64,000 nucleotides of DNA. It comes from Candidatus Aenigmatarchaeota archaeon. Its GTDB lineage: Archaea > Aenigmatarchaeota > Aenigmatarchaeia > Aenigmatarchaeales > JACQIB01. Positions 1 to 8,389 of this stretch are shown piece after piece. The notes under the pieces were generated by a model that did not search any database, was not told where the DNA came from, and saw nothing but the letters and a program-made list of their open reading frames with translations. Made by a program: the position numbers and the translations under genes. Each line of letters begins with the position of its first letter. The first letter of the stretch is position 1. Where the stretch lies: contig JACQIB010000001.1 of assembly GCA_016198755.1 (NCBI GenBank), forward strand, positions 32,001 through 96,000. The letters run 5' to 3'.

Positions 1-31
1 TGCAGGTGTTCACTGATTAAAGGGGGACGTT

Positions 32-122
32 AGAAAGTGCAGGATAATGCGTGGTGGGTAATTCTTCCTATTTTTGATTTGATTAGTTAGAATTATCTAC
101 CCAAATCTTGGCTTTCCGTGAA
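32..122 (+). other. 23S rRNA intron 1 (91 nt, BHB type)
   Basis: This sequence interrupts the conserved block ACGT(G/T)AGCTGGG of 23S rRNA near E. coli position 2575. Removing 32-122 joins GGGGGACGTT to AGCTGGGTTCAG, which restores the expected length. The junctions fit archaeal bulge-helix-bulge geometry: intron helix GAAAG (33-37) with CTTTC (112-116), short central helix ACG (27-29) with CGT (117-119), and three-base bulges TTA (30-32) and AAA (121-123). No reading frame is present. Boundaries could shift by a base or two. Confidence 0.75.
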
Positions 123-143
123 AGCTGGGTTCAGTACGTCGTG

Positions 144-508
144 ATCTGACAAGTGGGTAACGCGGGAGGAAAAGGTCTTCTAGTGAAAAATGACTGGAAA
201 ATGTTATCCAAAGATTTCACAAATCTCATGCCTCAGATGAACTATATAGCTTAAGCTTTAGCGCTAGCAATGACTATAGTATACCTGGCATGGAAAATAA
301 TAGATCAAGCTTATAGGGAAAATGAAGTGAACAAAAAGAAGTCACATCTGATTCCCATAAGAAAATTCTCGGGCTATGAATGAACCGTCCCAAAGCACCC
401 GGCAAAATGTGCGTTCGGAGTAGCTAATGAGCCTTGCTATGAGAATTTTTACAAGCTTGGTTTTACTTTTAAGAAGACCATCCTGCATTCCCATTTAACG
501 AACGATAG
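144..508 (+). other. 23S rRNA intron 2 (about 365 nt, BHB type)
   Basis: This interrupts the universally conserved helix 93 loop. Joining GTCGTG (138-143) to AGACAG (509-514) recreates GTCGTGAGACAG exactly. GTCG (138-141) can pair with CGAT (503-506), leaving bulges TGA (142-144) and AGA (507-509), as expected for an archaeal splicing-endonuclease substrate. The intron is long enough to have once held a homing endonuclease, but no LAGLIDADG frame is readable; stops occur in all frames. It lies only 21 nt downstream of intron 1. Confidence 0.8.
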
Positions 509-574
509 AGACAGTACGGTTTATATCTTCTGAGGGTGCATAAGTGCCTGACCCGAAGGAGCGGTGAGTACGAA

Positions 575-605
575 ATGCTTACACTTAGCTGTGCGAGCAC
601 GCAAA
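575..605 (+). other. 31-nt insert in the sarcin-ricin loop of 23S rRNA (candidate mini-intron)
   Basis: The sarcin-ricin arm should read AGTACGAGAGGAAC. Here AGTACGA is separated from AGGAAC by about 31 extra bases. TGCTT (576-580) can pair with GAGCA (595-599). TACG (569-572) opposes CGCA (600-603) with three of four pairs, and AAA bulges lie at 573-575 and 604-606. This is BHB-like geometry, and excision would give AGTACGAAAGGAAC, i.e. a GAAA instead of the usual GAGA tetraloop. It could instead be a retained insertion. Confidence 0.6.
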
Positions 606-654
606 AGGAACGCCGCTTCGCGGCCTCTGGTTGACCAGTTGTCGTAACAGCTTT

Positions 655-692
655 AGCTATGGCGTTAACACGCAGAGAGCTATTGCTGCGAT
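655..692 (+). other. 38-nt stem-loop insert in helix 97 of 23S rRNA
   Basis: Helix 97 is normally a short hairpin between GTTGTCGT and the GCTGGG block. Here GCTTT (650-654) pairs with AAAGGC (693-698), and about 38 extra bases sit in the loop. Within them AGCT (655-658) can pair with AGCT (678-681), and GCGT (662-665) with ACGC (669-672), giving a compact stem-loop. It may be an expansion segment rather than an intron, because no clear BHB is visible. Confidence 0.5.
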
Positions 693-880
693 AAAGGCAA
701 AGCTGGGCAGCTACGCTGTAGTCTTTAAGGCCTGAAGGCATCTAAGGCCGAAATGATCGGGGAAAAGAGGCATTGGCCACAGGCTAGATAACCTGTTTGA
801 TAGGAGCCGGGTGTAAGCACGAAGCTTCGGCGACGTGTTCAGCCTGGGCTTACTAATAGGCCATTAATTTTGCATAAAGC

Positions 881-920
881 AAGTTAGCTTGCCAATAGAA
901 ATATTGGCTTGCGAAGCAAG
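881..920 (+). repeat. tandem hairpins downstream of 23S rRNA
   Basis: Three small perfect hairpins lie in a row: GCAAG/CTTGC near 880-892, GCCAATA (891-897) with TATTGGC (902-908) closed by a GAAA loop, and CTTGC/GCAAG at 909-920. They directly follow the rRNA and may act in 3' processing or termination. The rest of 876-1048 holds no gene that I can see. Confidence 0.45.
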
Positions 921-1013
921 CTTTTGCGAATGGTGTCCAGACCCCCTTAAGTTTCCTCTGTTGGCAGATTTTTGTTCTTTAACAATTTAGCGTTAGCTAT
1001 AAAATCTAAAACA

Positions 1014-1031
1014 AGAAGGCTTAAAACCTTC
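1014..1031 (+). promoter_or_regulatory. TATA box inside an inverted repeat, promoter of the glycosyltransferase gene
   Basis: AGAAGG and CCTTCT flank the TATA-like CTTAAAA (about 1018-1026). The next ATG (1049) is 28 bases from the box centre, so the mRNA is probably leaderless. The repeat could be an operator. Confidence 0.4.
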
Positions 1032-1048
1032 TGCTCCAATTCTTTCAC

Positions 1049-1744
1049 ATGCAAAACCCAAGGCTCTCAATAATAATGCCAGCCCATAATGAAGAGAGTG
1101 TTATAGCTGGGGTTATAGAGAAGTTTTGCCCAGCCCTTTCTCAGGCAGAAATTATTGTTGTTTGCAATGGGTGCACAGATAATACTTTTGCTGTTTCATC
1201 CAAACTAAAAGAGAAATACAAAAACTTGGTTGTGCTGGACTTTGGAAGGATTTTCAAGGGAGGGGCAATACTTGAGGGGTTTAAAGTTGCGCGCGGAGAT
1301 ATTGTTGGTTTTGTGGATTCTGACGGAGCCTTTGAGCCTTCTGATGTAATAAAGATTGTTGGAGGTATAAGGGAAGCTGGTGGGGCTATAGCAAGCAAGT
1401 GGACCGGGAAAGGATTTGATAGTCCATTCTCGCAAGAAAGGAAGTTCTCTGCACGCGTATGGAATTTTTTTGTTAGATTATTTTTAGGATTAAAACATCC
1501 AGATACACAGGCAGGTTGCAAGTTCTTTAAGAAAGAAGCTGTAGAAGCAATAGATAAAAATTTTTCAGCGCGCGGTTTTGCCTTTGATATAGAGCTGCTT
1601 TACAAGATTGAAAAAGCAGGGTTCAGAGTGAATGAGGTTTTCTGTGTACCAAAAGAAACAAAAGCAGGAATTTTCAGCCTAAAAAGCACGCCTAAAATGT
1701 TTCTGGATCTTCTGAAAGTCTGGTACAACTCCAAGTTTCATTAG
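1049..1744 (+). CDS. family 2 glycosyltransferase (dolichol-phosphate-sugar synthase-like)
   Basis: A 231-residue soluble GT-A enzyme. The N-terminus has the nucleotide-binding start LSIIMPAHNEE (residues 6-16), the metal-binding DSD at 90-92, and downstream a GFAFDIELLYKIEKAG segment typical of DPM1/DPG synthase-like enzymes (F-D-x-E motif). It likely transfers a sugar from a nucleotide donor to a lipid phosphate or glycan at the inner membrane face. There is no membrane anchor. Its 3' end overlaps the convergent membrane-protein gene by 66 bp. The start sits 28 nt from a TATA box. Confidence 0.85.
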   Translation: MQNPRLSIIMPAHNEESVIAGVIEKFCPALSQAEIIVVCNGCTDNTFAVSSKLKEKYKNLVVLDFGRIFKGGAILEGFKVARGDIVGFVDSDGAFEPSDVIKIVGGIREAGGAIASKWTGKGFDSPFSQERKFSARVWNFFVRLFLGLKHPDTQAGCKFFKKEAVEAIDKNFSARGFAFDIELLYKIEKAGFRVNEVFCVPKETKAGIFSLKSTPKMFLDLLKVWYNSKFH

Positions 1745-3928
1745 GCCATAAAACACCAAGAACAGAAGCCCTAAAATAGACAGGATGTTCCCGAGAGTAT
1801 CGTAAATTGTATCAGAATAATAAAGCTTTACATGGCTCTGGGTTGGATAAATTATCATAAATGATGGTGAAGCCAAATAGACTTTATCCGCTCCTTGCAC
1901 ATGCCAGTTTGGATAATAGCTTATCTTGATTAACACAGGCTTTCCAATACAATCTGTATCAAACTCCAGCTCTTCCATGCTAAACTTTTCATTCTTTGTT
2001 TCACAGGTTCCAACAGCCTTTTTAGGTACAGAAACAATTTCTCTGTAGGCTTCTGTTTCATTCTTTCCATTTTCCTGTATTATAGTCTCGAATTTCTTGT
2101 CAGGTCCGGAGAGAACAACAATCGGTCTGTCCATATTATCTAGGTCCTTAAACCATTCGTAGGTAACTTTCTTCCAGTTTTTCCCGATATATCCAACAGG
2201 TTCATAGAGCTGCGGTTCAGTGTATTTGCCAGTATTGTTCAGCCTGAAAACTTCAAATTCATCAAACTCCTTTAGTGGTACAGCATCTGTTTTTCTGAAT
2301 TCCGTCTTTGTTTTATTTGAAGTAGCTACGAAATAATCTATATTAAAGAACTTCAAATACCGCGTGGCATTCTCAGCACTGTAATAGGAACAGCGCCATT
2401 TTGGTATTGGGCATGTTGGCCCTTCAGAATATGAAGCCTGCATATAGAACATATAGGGGCTTGTAAGAGCACCTTCTATAAACAACCCCTCAAGCGTGGA
2501 TTTTCCAGTGAAAAGTGGCATATTTTCCAGCATCCTTGGCGTTCCAAATTTTTCATGCGTTGAAGAATATTCATGTGCTGTACGTCCATATGGCAGGCTC
2601 TTTACAAAAGAAGTCATATTGCTCAGTGTTGGCCAGTATGCTTTTCCCTCATAACCTGAATAGTTCCAGTTTATCCAGCTCTGTATGAATGTTACATTTC
2701 CAGCAGTCCAGAGCACAATAAGTATAACACATAAAATAGCTCCTCCTTCTTTTAGCCCAAAGTTCATTTTTTTGTTTAAAGCAATACCAGCGACAGCAAT
2801 AACTATCATTGCAGCTATAACAGAATTATAATACTGCACTTTTATGATTGTGTGCATTAGTAGTGCAGTTGCAACAGCGCATGCACTGAAAATTGCACCA
2901 GTTTTGAAATCAAACCCAGAAACAATCTTTCCTATGACTATTGAAGAGAAAACAACAGCAAGAAGCTGGAAAATTGGAACAAATCTTATATCCACCAAAC
3001 CAAGAGGATTTGCAGCCAAATACAGAAGCAGTGGTATTATAGAAGCAACCCCAAGATATACAACTCTTTTATCTTTTCTGTAAAGCAGGAACGAGAAAGC
3101 AGCAAGAATTATAAATGGTATTAGTATTTTTGGCAGGACTTCTCCAACAGTTACATTGAAAACATAATCCAACGGAGTTCTCCATCCTAATTTTGCCATT
3201 GCAGGCACAAACCAAAATCCTACTAAAGAACCTCCCAGAACAAATACTTTTGAAATATATTTTGCATTTTCCTTTATTTTTACAAAGTCAGCAAGGAAAA
3301 CCAATGTTATAATGCCCGCGAACAATAAAGTGTAAATATGAGTCAGTCCAATACCAGCCAAAATTATACCGTTCCTTACCCAAGCCTTCTTTTCTGTTAT
3401 TCCATTATACAGCGAGCCAATATAGAGCAAAACCAGACCTATACTGATACTATAGGTAAACTCCCCTGCCAGTGTGGAAGGTATATTTCCTCCCCACATT
3501 GAGTTTGCTTCCATGAAAAGGAATGCAAGTGTTGAAGCAGCTCCTATAGCTGGTACAGGAAATTCAAATTTCATGTACCTAAGAGAAAAATAAGCTGCGA
3601 AAGGCAGGAAAGCAGTTCCAAGAACAGTTACAAGCTTGAAACCAGCATTCAATCCAACAAACAACCCAAAAAAGCTCATTAAAGCAAATGGAGTAGGAAA
3701 ATAATACTGGAACATTGGCATTCCAGCATACCACCAGTCTGTCCAGCCAATCAGCTTTCCATGAGGCAATAAATAATCATGCATATACTGCGCTGGTGTA
3801 ACATGGGAACCAGTGTCTCCCCCATTTGTTAAATTTTGGGAAAGCAAGAGTTCTGGCTTGAAAAAGCTGAAAATAAAAATTAGACAAGCTATCAATACCA
3901 CAGCATCTACGATTAGTTCCTTTTTCAT
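1679..3928 (-). CDS. large polytopic membrane protein, PTPS-related / GT-C-like
   Basis: About 749 residues: an N-terminal TM segment, a GGDTGSHV loop followed by HGKLIGWTDWWYAGMP, then roughly ten more hydrophobic helices, a C-terminal soluble region (about 430-700) and a final TM helix. The N-terminal motifs resemble the archaeal '6-pyruvoyl-tetrahydropterin synthase-related' membrane family, now usually viewed as GT-C-fold glycosyltransferase-like. Substrate unknown. I prefer ATG 3928 (MKKELIVD), which overlaps the upstream stop as ATGA, over the GTG 12 bases earlier. It is cotranscribed with the ACT-domain gene and converges on a glycosyltransferase, which suggests envelope glycan work. 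Confidence 0.7.
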   Translation of the reverse strand: MKKELIVDAVVLIACLIFIFSFFKPELLLSQNLTNGGDTGSHVTPAQYMHDYLLPHGKLIGWTDWWYAGMPMFQYYFPTPFALMSFFGLFVGLNAGFKLVTVLGTAFLPFAAYFSLRYMKFEFPVPAIGAASTLAFLFMEANSMWGGNIPSTLAGEFTYSISIGLVLLYIGSLYNGITEKKAWVRNGIILAGIGLTHIYTLLFAGIITLVFLADFVKIKENAKYISKVFVLGGSLVGFWFVPAMAKLGWRTPLDYVFNVTVGEVLPKILIPFIILAAFSFLLYRKDKRVVYLGVASIIPLLLYLAANPLGLVDIRFVPIFQLLAVVFSSIVIGKIVSGFDFKTGAIFSACAVATALLMHTIIKVQYYNSVIAAMIVIAVAGIALNKKMNFGLKEGGAILCVILIVLWTAGNVTFIQSWINWNYSGYEGKAYWPTLSNMTSFVKSLPYGRTAHEYSSTHEKFGTPRMLENMPLFTGKSTLEGLFIEGALTSPYMFYMQASYSEGPTCPIPKWRCSYYSAENATRYLKFFNIDYFVATSNKTKTEFRKTDAVPLKEFDEFEVFRLNNTGKYTEPQLYEPVGYIGKNWKKVTYEWFKDLDNMDRPIVVLSGPDKKFETIIQENGKNETEAYREIVSVPKKAVGTCETKNEKFSMEELEFDTDCIGKPVLIKISYYPNWHVQGADKVYLASPSFMIIYPTQSHVKLYYSDTIYDTLGNILSILGLLFLVFYGLMKLGVVPDFQKIQKHFRRAF

Positions 3929-4515
3929 TTCATTACCCACTTCAGTATCTCAACTGCTTTCATTGTATCCATATCTCTCAATATCAAAAGAGTGTCCCTG
4001 TATGTAGATATAACATGCAGGAGGTTTATATTTTCAGCTCCAAGTGAATCGAGCAGATAAGCAACAACTCCCGGAACCTTTTCTATTTCTGCAGGACTTT
4101 TTATTGATATCAAATCAAGTCCATGTTCAGATCGTATAATATCCTTGCCCTTCAGGTTCTTAACAACTGAAGCTTCCATAACAGTAACATATCCGCTTGG
4201 TCCCCTTGACTGTACTAAACAATCAGCTTTAACAGGAGACCTGCTTATTGCTATAGATACCCCAAACTTTATCTCCATGCTGCTGTTCCTTAGTAAATAT
4301 AATATAGTCTTCTCCCTCTCTGATTTTTGTTTTTTCAGGCGGGATGCAATCCTTATCAATGCAATTTTCACAGCAACTTCAGAACCGCCAGTTTCCATTC
4401 TAATGAGCCTTGCAAGTGCAGAATAGTTTACAATACCCTTCTCAAGAGCCTCCTTTACGTGGGGCTTTCTTTTAACATAAATTCCAACCATTTCTGCAAT
4501 AGTCATATTTGTCAC
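3925..4515 (-). CDS. ACT domain-containing protein (putative regulator)
   Basis: 196 residues. The N-terminal half looks like a helical, winged-helix-type segment (IAEMVGIYVKRKPHVKEAL, then LARLIRM). The C-terminal half contains a small-molecule-binding ACT-like fold around VPGVVAYLLDSLGAENINLL and DTLLILRDMDTMKAVEIL. Proteins of this kind are common uncharacterised archaeal genes, probably ligand-responsive. A TATA box (TATATAAAT on the plus strand, about 4543) lies 30 nt before the start, and a near-palindrome GTCACATATGTAAC (4508-4521) covers the start region, a possible autoregulatory site. It is the first gene of a two-gene unit with the PTPS-related protein. Confidence 0.6.
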   Translation of the reverse strand: MTNMTIAEMVGIYVKRKPHVKEALEKGIVNYSALARLIRMETGGSEVAVKIALIRIASRLKKQKSEREKTILYLLRNSSMEIKFGVSIAISRSPVKADCLVQSRGPSGYVTVMEASVVKNLKGKDIIRSEHGLDLISIKSPAEIEKVPGVVAYLLDSLGAENINLLHVISTYRDTLLILRDMDTMKAVEILKWVMK

Positions 4516-4611
4516 ATATGTAACACATTTGTATTATTTGTATATAAATGTAGCTTAGTTTATTAATCCAAATCCCTGCTGAATAGCAGAAGGTGAAACA
4601 AATGGCAATGG

Positions 4612-5382
4612 GTGGATTACAAAGACTCTGTACAGAAAGCTATAGATAGTATAAAATCTGATATACATACTTCCAAGGCTGAGCCGGATGATTTGTCAGA
4701 ACTTCTTTCAGTTGAAAATGCAGCATGGCCGGCTACGGAAGATGATAATGGTGCTATAGTAGCATCAGAAGAAAAATTCAGGCATAGGATAAAAATAGGC
4801 AGTATATTAAAAGCAGAATATACAGGAGAACCTATAACATGGGACGGTATACAATTAACAGAAGGCACAATTCTTGGAATGATAAGTTTTCAGATGTTGC
4901 AGATGCCCATAGACTTTCAAGATGTAATTAAAAAATCTGAACGCGGAGTTGAATGGGGAGAATTAATTTCAATGGGATTCCCAAAAGATTGGTATGAATT
5001 AACAGACGATGGTTTTCTCTATAAAACACATATACCAAATGGTAATGTTGGTTGTTTGGTTGGCGTTGGAGTTCTTCCTTCCATGCGCGGATTCGGTGTA
5101 GTAAATAATTTAATAGGAGGTGTGGTTTCTGACATGAAAAAATCAGGCTTGGAATGGGCAATTGGATATGGACGTGTTCCAGAATATGGAAAACACCCAG
5201 AAGTTCCCCTGCAGCAGTATGTTAAACGCAAACGTTCAGATGGTAAACCAGTCGATTACGGGCTGCGTTTTCATTATAATAACGGAGCGCATATAGTGTG
5301 CGGTATACCTCAATCTATGAGGCCAAAGGATGACTGGGAAAGCCTTGGTAACGGTGCACTAGTTGTGTACCAGTTGAAGTGA
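4612..5382 (+). CDS. GNAT-family N-acetyltransferase-like protein
   Basis: 256 residues. The segment VGVGVLPSMRGFGVVNNLIGG (about 148-168) matches the acetyl-CoA-binding motif A of GNAT enzymes (V-x-P-x-x-R-G-x-G/A), and the C-terminal half has the expected beta-strand and arginine/tyrosine pattern. The substrate is not apparent. The frame opens after a TGA at 4594; GTG 4612 is the first usable start, with AGGTGA (4591-4596) upstream. An ATG at 4602 is out of frame. It is followed within 5 nt by the MBL hydrolase gene, so the two are probably cotranscribed. Confidence 0.55.
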   Translation: MDYKDSVQKAIDSIKSDIHTSKAEPDDLSELLSVENAAWPATEDDNGAIVASEEKFRHRIKIGSILKAEYTGEPITWDGIQLTEGTILGMISFQMLQMPIDFQDVIKKSERGVEWGELISMGFPKDWYELTDDGFLYKTHIPNGNVGCLVGVGVLPSMRGFGVVNNLIGGVVSDMKKSGLEWAIGYGRVPEYGKHPEVPLQQYVKRKRSDGKPVDYGLRFHYNNGAHIVCGIPQSMRPKDDWESLGNGALVVYQLK

Positions 5383-5386
5383 TGTT

Positions 5387-6082
5387 ATGGAGAAGTTCAA
5401 AATAACAAAAGTAAAAAACAATATATTCAAGATAGAAGAAATGTTATACAAAGAACATGCAAATCTATACCTTTTTATTTCTGACAACTTCTATCTTTTA
5501 GTGGATTCAGGAACAGGATTTTGGAATCTAAAGGAAAAAATATATAAAACTTTTGGAAACAACACAATTTTACTTATCAACACACATGGACATTATGATC
5601 ACATAGGAGGAAATAAACAATTCAGCTTTTCTGCAATACATGAAAATGACCTGAAATCTTTAACAAACCCAACAAAAGAAAATACGGTTTCTTTCAAATT
5701 CTCTAAATCTGATATGTTAACAAACAATAACGAGAGTATTAAATCCTTAAAATCAGCACCAAATATGATTTTACACGGAGGAGAAAAAATTGCGGTTGGT
5801 AAATTTATTTTCAAAATACTACACACGCCAGGACATTCACCCGGAAGCATATCTCTATATGATGAAAAAAACAAGACTTTAGTTTCTGGTGACATGCTCT
5901 ATAACGGTAAACTATATTATAATCTGCCAAAGTCTGATAAATTTCAATATATAGAATCCCTGAAATCCACAAAGAAGATGAAAGTCCAGACTTTATTAGC
6001 TGGACACAACGAAATTATTCTTGGAGAGGAAAACATCCAAAAACTTATGAATAAAGCCATATTCGAGTTAGAGGAGCACTGA
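5387..6082 (+). CDS. metallo-beta-lactamase fold hydrolase (glyoxalase II-like)
   Basis: 231 residues with the dinuclear zinc signature THGHYDHIGG (H67, H69, D71, H72), a third-ligand histidine in TPGHSPGS, the bridging aspartate in SGDML and the final histidine in LAGHNE. The layout resembles glyoxalase II and small MBL hydrolases; the substrate cannot be read from sequence. The start follows the acetyltransferase stop by 4 nt, and ArgRS follows 30 nt downstream, so this is a short plus-strand operon. The gene is AT-richer than ArgRS but otherwise ordinary. Confidence 0.8.
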   Translation: MEKFKITKVKNNIFKIEEMLYKEHANLYLFISDNFYLLVDSGTGFWNLKEKIYKTFGNNTILLINTHGHYDHIGGNKQFSFSAIHENDLKSLTNPTKENTVSFKFSKSDMLTNNNESIKSLKSAPNMILHGGEKIAVGKFIFKILHTPGHSPGSISLYDEKNKTLVSGDMLYNGKLYYNLPKSDKFQYIESLKSTKKMKVQTLLAGHNEIILGEENIQKLMNKAIFELEEH

Positions 6083-6111
6083 TTTTTATTCCATGAAAGG
6101 TGAATACAAGC

Positions 6112-7782
6112 ATGAAAGAGCTGCTTTGGCACGGGTTAAAGGAGGCACTGGCACTTGAGATAGGGGTTCCTGTTGGTCTGATAGAAGAGCCAAATAGGGA
6201 GGGTCAGGGAGATTTTGCACTCCCCTGTTTTGAGTTGGCAAAGCAGCAAAAACGCGCTCCACAGGAAATAGCAAAGGAAATTGAAGAAAAACATAAAACT
6301 CCTGCATTCTTTTCTGAAGTGAAAGCACAGGGGCCATATGTTAATTTTTATGTTGATTGGATTGTTTTCGGACAGATACTTTTGGATAAAATAGACAGCA
6401 AGTTTGGAACAAAATTATGTAAAGGAAAAGTGCTTATAGAACATACAAGCATAAACCCGAATGCAAGCCCTCATGTAGGCAGGTCTAGGAATGCTATAAT
6501 CGGAGATACACTTACGAGAATACTCAGATACATGGGCTACAATGTTGAATCCCATTACTATGTGAATGATGTTGGAAAACAGATAGCTCTGATGGTTTAT
6601 TATTCACGCATGAAGAAAATAAAAAAGCTGGACTTTTCCAGTCTGTTAAAGTTGTACATAGAAGCAAATGAGTGGCAGGCTCAAAATCCAGGTGAGGAAG
6701 AAAAGGTCTTTAAACTTCTTTGGAACTATGAATCCGGAAATAAAAAGCTTCAGACTGAGTTTCATAGATTTGTGGATGTAGCATTGAAAGGACAGATAAA
6801 GGTTCTGGGAGAGTTAAACATAAGCTATGATAAGTTTGATTTTGAGAGTGATTATCTTAGGGGCAAAACAATACCAGCCATTCTAAAAAAGTTGGAAAGC
6901 ACAGGCAAACTTTTTGTAGATAGATATGGAAGGAAAGTGCTAGATCTTGCCGGCTTTAACATAGCAATGGAAAGCCCTGTTTTGGTTTTAACAAGAAGAG
7001 ACGGAACATCTCTCTACCAATTAAGAGATATTGCCTATACACTTGATAAAGTAAAGAAAGCAAAGGATTTGAATATACTTATTTTGGGTGAAGATCAGAA
7101 GCTTTATTTTCAGCAGCTTTCTTCTGCCCTGAAAATACTGGGATACGAATCTCCGGCTGTAGTTCACTATTCTTTCATTTTGCTCCCATCAGGCAAAATG
7201 AGCACCCGCACAGGGAATGTTGTTTTATTGGAAGATTTCATGGGCGAAGTCAAAGAAAAGGCAAAGGAGGAAGTCAAACAACGTTATCCGGAACTGAAAG
7301 AAAAAGAGCTAAATCGCAGAGCAAGTGCAATTTCAATTGCTGCTGTGCGTTATTCTATAATAAAGGTAGCTCCGGAAAAAAATGTTCTTTTTAAGCTGGA
7401 TGAAGCCCTAAAGTTCGAAGGAGATACAGGTCCATATATGCTATATACTTATGCGCGCGCAAACAGCGTACTTGAAAAAGCAAAGAAATGGAAGACTTAT
7501 TCTGCCGCAAAATTAGAAGATCCAAGGGAAAGATTTTTATTAAGGCTTCTGGCTCAGTATACATCAGTTCTGGAAAAAAGCAGGGAAGAATTGAGACCTC
7601 ATTATCTGGCTTCCTATACAAGGGAATTAGCAGATGGTTTCAATACTTTTTATCAGGTCCTGCCTGTTCTGAAAGCTGAGAAAGGTTTGAAAGAAGCCCG
7701 CCTACAGCTGGTTAAGGCAGTGAGAGATGTTTTAGGTTCAGCAATGATGCTGTTAGGGTTTACTCTTTTAGATGAAATGTAA
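6112..7782 (+). CDS. argS: arginyl-tRNA synthetase
   Basis: 556 residues, class I aminoacyl-tRNA synthetase charging tRNA-Arg. An N-terminal additional domain is followed by the HIGH-type signature SPHVG (about 119-123) inside INPNASPHVGRSRN, the ArgRS-specific VNDVGKQ, and the KMSK-equivalent KMSTRTGN around residue 362. The C-terminal DALR-type anticodon-binding domain is present (LEDPRERFLLRLLAQY onward). I take ATG 6112 as start because AAAGGTGA (6096-6103) is well spaced before it; GTG 6100 lies inside that site. It converges immediately on the DUF523 gene, with stop codons abutting. Confidence 0.95.
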   Translation: MKELLWHGLKEALALEIGVPVGLIEEPNREGQGDFALPCFELAKQQKRAPQEIAKEIEEKHKTPAFFSEVKAQGPYVNFYVDWIVFGQILLDKIDSKFGTKLCKGKVLIEHTSINPNASPHVGRSRNAIIGDTLTRILRYMGYNVESHYYVNDVGKQIALMVYYSRMKKIKKLDFSSLLKLYIEANEWQAQNPGEEEKVFKLLWNYESGNKKLQTEFHRFVDVALKGQIKVLGELNISYDKFDFESDYLRGKTIPAILKKLESTGKLFVDRYGRKVLDLAGFNIAMESPVLVLTRRDGTSLYQLRDIAYTLDKVKKAKDLNILILGEDQKLYFQQLSSALKILGYESPAVVHYSFILLPSGKMSTRTGNVVLLEDFMGEVKEKAKEEVKQRYPELKEKELNRRASAISIAAVRYSIIKVAPEKNVLFKLDEALKFEGDTGPYMLYTYARANSVLEKAKKWKTYSAAKLEDPRERFLLRLLAQYTSVLEKSREELRPHYLASYTRELADGFNTFYQVLPVLKAEKGLKEARLQLVKAVRDVLGSAMMLLGFTLLDEM

Positions 7783-8289
7783 TCATCCATATCTGAGAAG
7801 TGACTGCAGCTTTTCTATTGAGGAGTTTGTATTGTTGGGATTTATGCCGAGTATTGGTATCTGGAACCTTTTTTTCCTCATTTCCTCTTCTATTTCCTCT
7901 ATTAAAATTCCTTTACCAGGAACATTTCTGTTTCCCTCCTCTATCTGGTAAACTGCACATGTAGGTGAAAATTCCACTCCAAGAATTCCTACAACCTTGT
8001 AGTTTTTAGAAAGGTAAAGTTCTATTTGTTTAATAACATCCTGTGCCATTTTCTTGCACAAAGTCCTGTAGGATTTTGTATCATAGGAACTTTTAGATCT
8101 CGGCTTTCTATTAAGCCCAGAGCCAAATTCCATTTCAGGGCAACCCATTTGTATAAGTCCAATTCCTGCTTCCCCAAGAATATCCAGAATATCCTTAAAA
8201 ACCCCAGGTTGTTTTGCTTTTCCCATTGCAGCAGCGTTCTGATTTAGTATACAGTGAGAAACAAAAACTATCTTTTTACCTCTTTGCAT
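7783..8289 (-). CDS. DUF523 / TudS-like cysteine protein
   Basis: 168 residues. It contains the three cysteine motifs of the DUF523 family: SHCILNQN near the N-terminus, GCPE in the middle and SPTC in the second half. TudS-type members bind a [4Fe-4S] cluster through three cysteines and desulfurise thiouracil; a shared activity is plausible but not shown. ATG 8289 is chosen over GTG 8298 because AAGTGA precedes it. A TATA-like element (CTTTAAATA, minus strand, about 8325-8333) is upstream. It is probably monocistronic. Confidence 0.7.
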   Translation of the reverse strand: MQRGKKIVFVSHCILNQNAAAMGKAKQPGVFKDILDILGEAGIGLIQMGCPEMEFGSGLNRKPRSKSSYDTKSYRTLCKKMAQDVIKQIELYLSKNYKVVGILGVEFSPTCAVYQIEEGNRNVPGKGILIEEIEEEMRKKRFQIPILGINPNNTNSSIEKLQSLLRYG

Positions 8290-8389
8290 AAAATTCACTT
8301 AGTATACTTTATAACAGTATATTATTTAAAGCACTATAGTTTTTACTTACATTGAGTGGTAAAGTTCAATTTGCGTACGTTTTTTGTCG

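Larger units (their letters stand above)
1..875 (+). rRNA. 23S ribosomal RNA, 3' portion (5' end outside window)
   Basis: Large-subunit rRNA from about E. coli position 2550 to the 3' end. Conserved blocks are readable in order: the TTAAAG stretch before helix 93 (1-31), the peptidyl-transferase segment GCTGGGTTCAGTACGTCGTG (123-143), GACAGTACGG (510-519), the sarcin-ricin arm (560-615), CCAGTTGTCGT (634-644), GCTGGGCAGCTACG (702-715), CTGAAGGCATCTAAGGCCGAA (from 732), GATAGGAGCCGGGTGTAAGC (800-819) and the terminal TACTAATAGG (851-860). The conserved text is broken by inserts described separately at 32-122, 144-508, 575-605 and 655-692. The exact 3' end is estimated. No 16S, 5S or tRNA follows within the window. 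Confidence 0.93.

Noticed and set aside
144-508. Group I intron or homing-endonuclease ORF in 23S intron 2
   Set aside because: No readable group I core elements or LAGLIDADG frame; BHB pairing at the junction explains it better.
469-741. 90-residue frame on the minus strand
   Set aside because: Lies within 23S rRNA exons and inserts.
876-1048. 5S rRNA or tRNA downstream of 23S
   Set aside because: No 5S consensus or cloverleaf; only hairpins and a promoter are visible.
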